A stretch of 59,683 nt of DNA, taken from NCBI GenBank assembly GCA_945878375.1, contig CAMDWG010000020.1, forward strand, positions 1-59,683. The letters are read 5' to 3'. The first letter of the stretch is position 1. The number at the start of each line of letters is the position of its first letter. The notes under the pieces are model-generated. The model saw only the letters and a list, made by a program, of their open reading frames with translations. It ran no database searches and was not told the origin of the DNA. Shown here piece after piece: positions 59,532 to 59,683 of the stretch. The position numbers were made by a program, and so were the translations under genes. Source of the stretch: Roseomonas mucosa. Lineage in GTDB: Bacteria; Pseudomonadota; Alphaproteobacteria; Acetobacterales; Acetobacteraceae.

Positions 59532-59683
59532 ATGCGCATAACGTCCGTCGACTATCTGCTGAACGAACCCATGCGGGCCATCGAGGATCTGCTCGATGTT
59601 GTGCGCACGGAGAACGGCCTGTGCGATCGTCTCGCCGATGCCGCGCCGGGTGACACCATCGTCTACCACGTCGGTCTGCTGGC
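59532..59683 (+). CDS. Hypothetical protein, N-terminal part (cut by window edge)
   Basis: ATG 59532 with an upstream AAGGGAG gives MRITSVDYLLNEPMRAIEDL, then LDVVRTENGLCDRLADAAPG and DTIVYHVGLLA to the end of the window (50 residues). The GDTIVYH-G-LA segment is a recurrent feature of small phage-module proteins of unknown function. Preceded by the bipartite motif shared with the recombinase operon. Confidence 0.65.
   Translation, partial: MRITSVDYLLNEPMRAIEDLLDVVRTENGLCDRLADAAPGDTIVYHVGLL

Noticed and set aside
1-59683. CRISPR arrays, rRNA or complete tRNA genes
   Set aside because: No regularly spaced direct repeats and no recognisable rRNA or tRNA sequence were seen by eye.

Overview
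The window is high-GC DNA with alphaproteobacterial gene content (Ugp/Dpp-type importers with Tat-like signal peptides, ArsJ-type arsenic operon, DUF2924/recombinase modules). It looks like an Acetobacteraceae/Rhodospirillales genome (Roseomonas-like), but that is inferred from protein style only. Almost everything is accessory: nutrient importers, phosphoester and phosphonate enzymes, arsenic and sulfite genes, a defence-type locus, and mobile-element genes at both edges.

Layout. 1-600: mobile-element genes (DUF3489 fragment, truncated terminase-small-like gene). 669-7787: importer cassette 1 (ATPase, two permeases, two tandem solute-binding proteins on the minus strand; metallophosphoesterase and histidine phosphatase divergent). 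8041-8741: broken phage-type DNA methyltransferase. 9072-14287: importer cassette 2 (ATPase, two permeases, a vestigial and an intact binding protein, metallophosphoesterase), ended by a perfect 13-bp hairpin. 14577-18956: a ugpBAEC operon. 19239-27345: divergent sugar-phosphate-isomerase-like gene, alkaline-phosphatase-superfamily enzyme, Dpp-type importer with fused ATPases, transglutaminase-like protein. 27400-28939: IS630 remnant and an intact IS110 transposase. 29445-37259: PhnZ-like HD oxygenase, a second Dpp-type importer, PHP phosphoesterase, LysR regulator.

37339-41084: gene fragments (LysR, ArsO, ArsH) followed by an arsenic operon: an ArsR-ArsC fusion, a GAPDH and the ArsJ exporter. 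Together these reduce arsenate and also export it as 1-arseno-3-phosphoglycerate. 41141-46729: a PhnD-family binding protein, a membrane histidine kinase and a sigma-54 response regulator, then a near-consensus -24/-12 promoter driving a Tat-exported sulfite-oxidase-family molybdoenzyme and a cytochrome c. The layout copies the AioXSR-AioBA arsenite oxidase locus with a different enzyme. 47497-54227: a 1655-residue helicase/nuclease/GreAB-like fusion and a DUF4411/ImmA-IrrE toxin-antitoxin pair. 54264-59683: serine recombinase operon, ImmA/IrrE-Xre pair with a LexA-type box, a sigma-70-like gene and a two-copy bipartite promoter motif.

Theme. Importers repeatedly sit beside phosphoester- or phosphonate-cleaving enzymes (two metallophosphoesterases, histidine phosphatase, alkaline-phosphatase superfamily, PhnZ-like HD, PHP). 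The region reads as an organophosphorus-salvage island with arsenate detoxification alongside, built by successive insertions. Strongest candidates for something undescribed: the PhnD-kinase-sigma54-sulfite oxidase circuit, the helicase-nuclease-GreAB protein, and the shared promoter motif next to an island-borne sigma factor.
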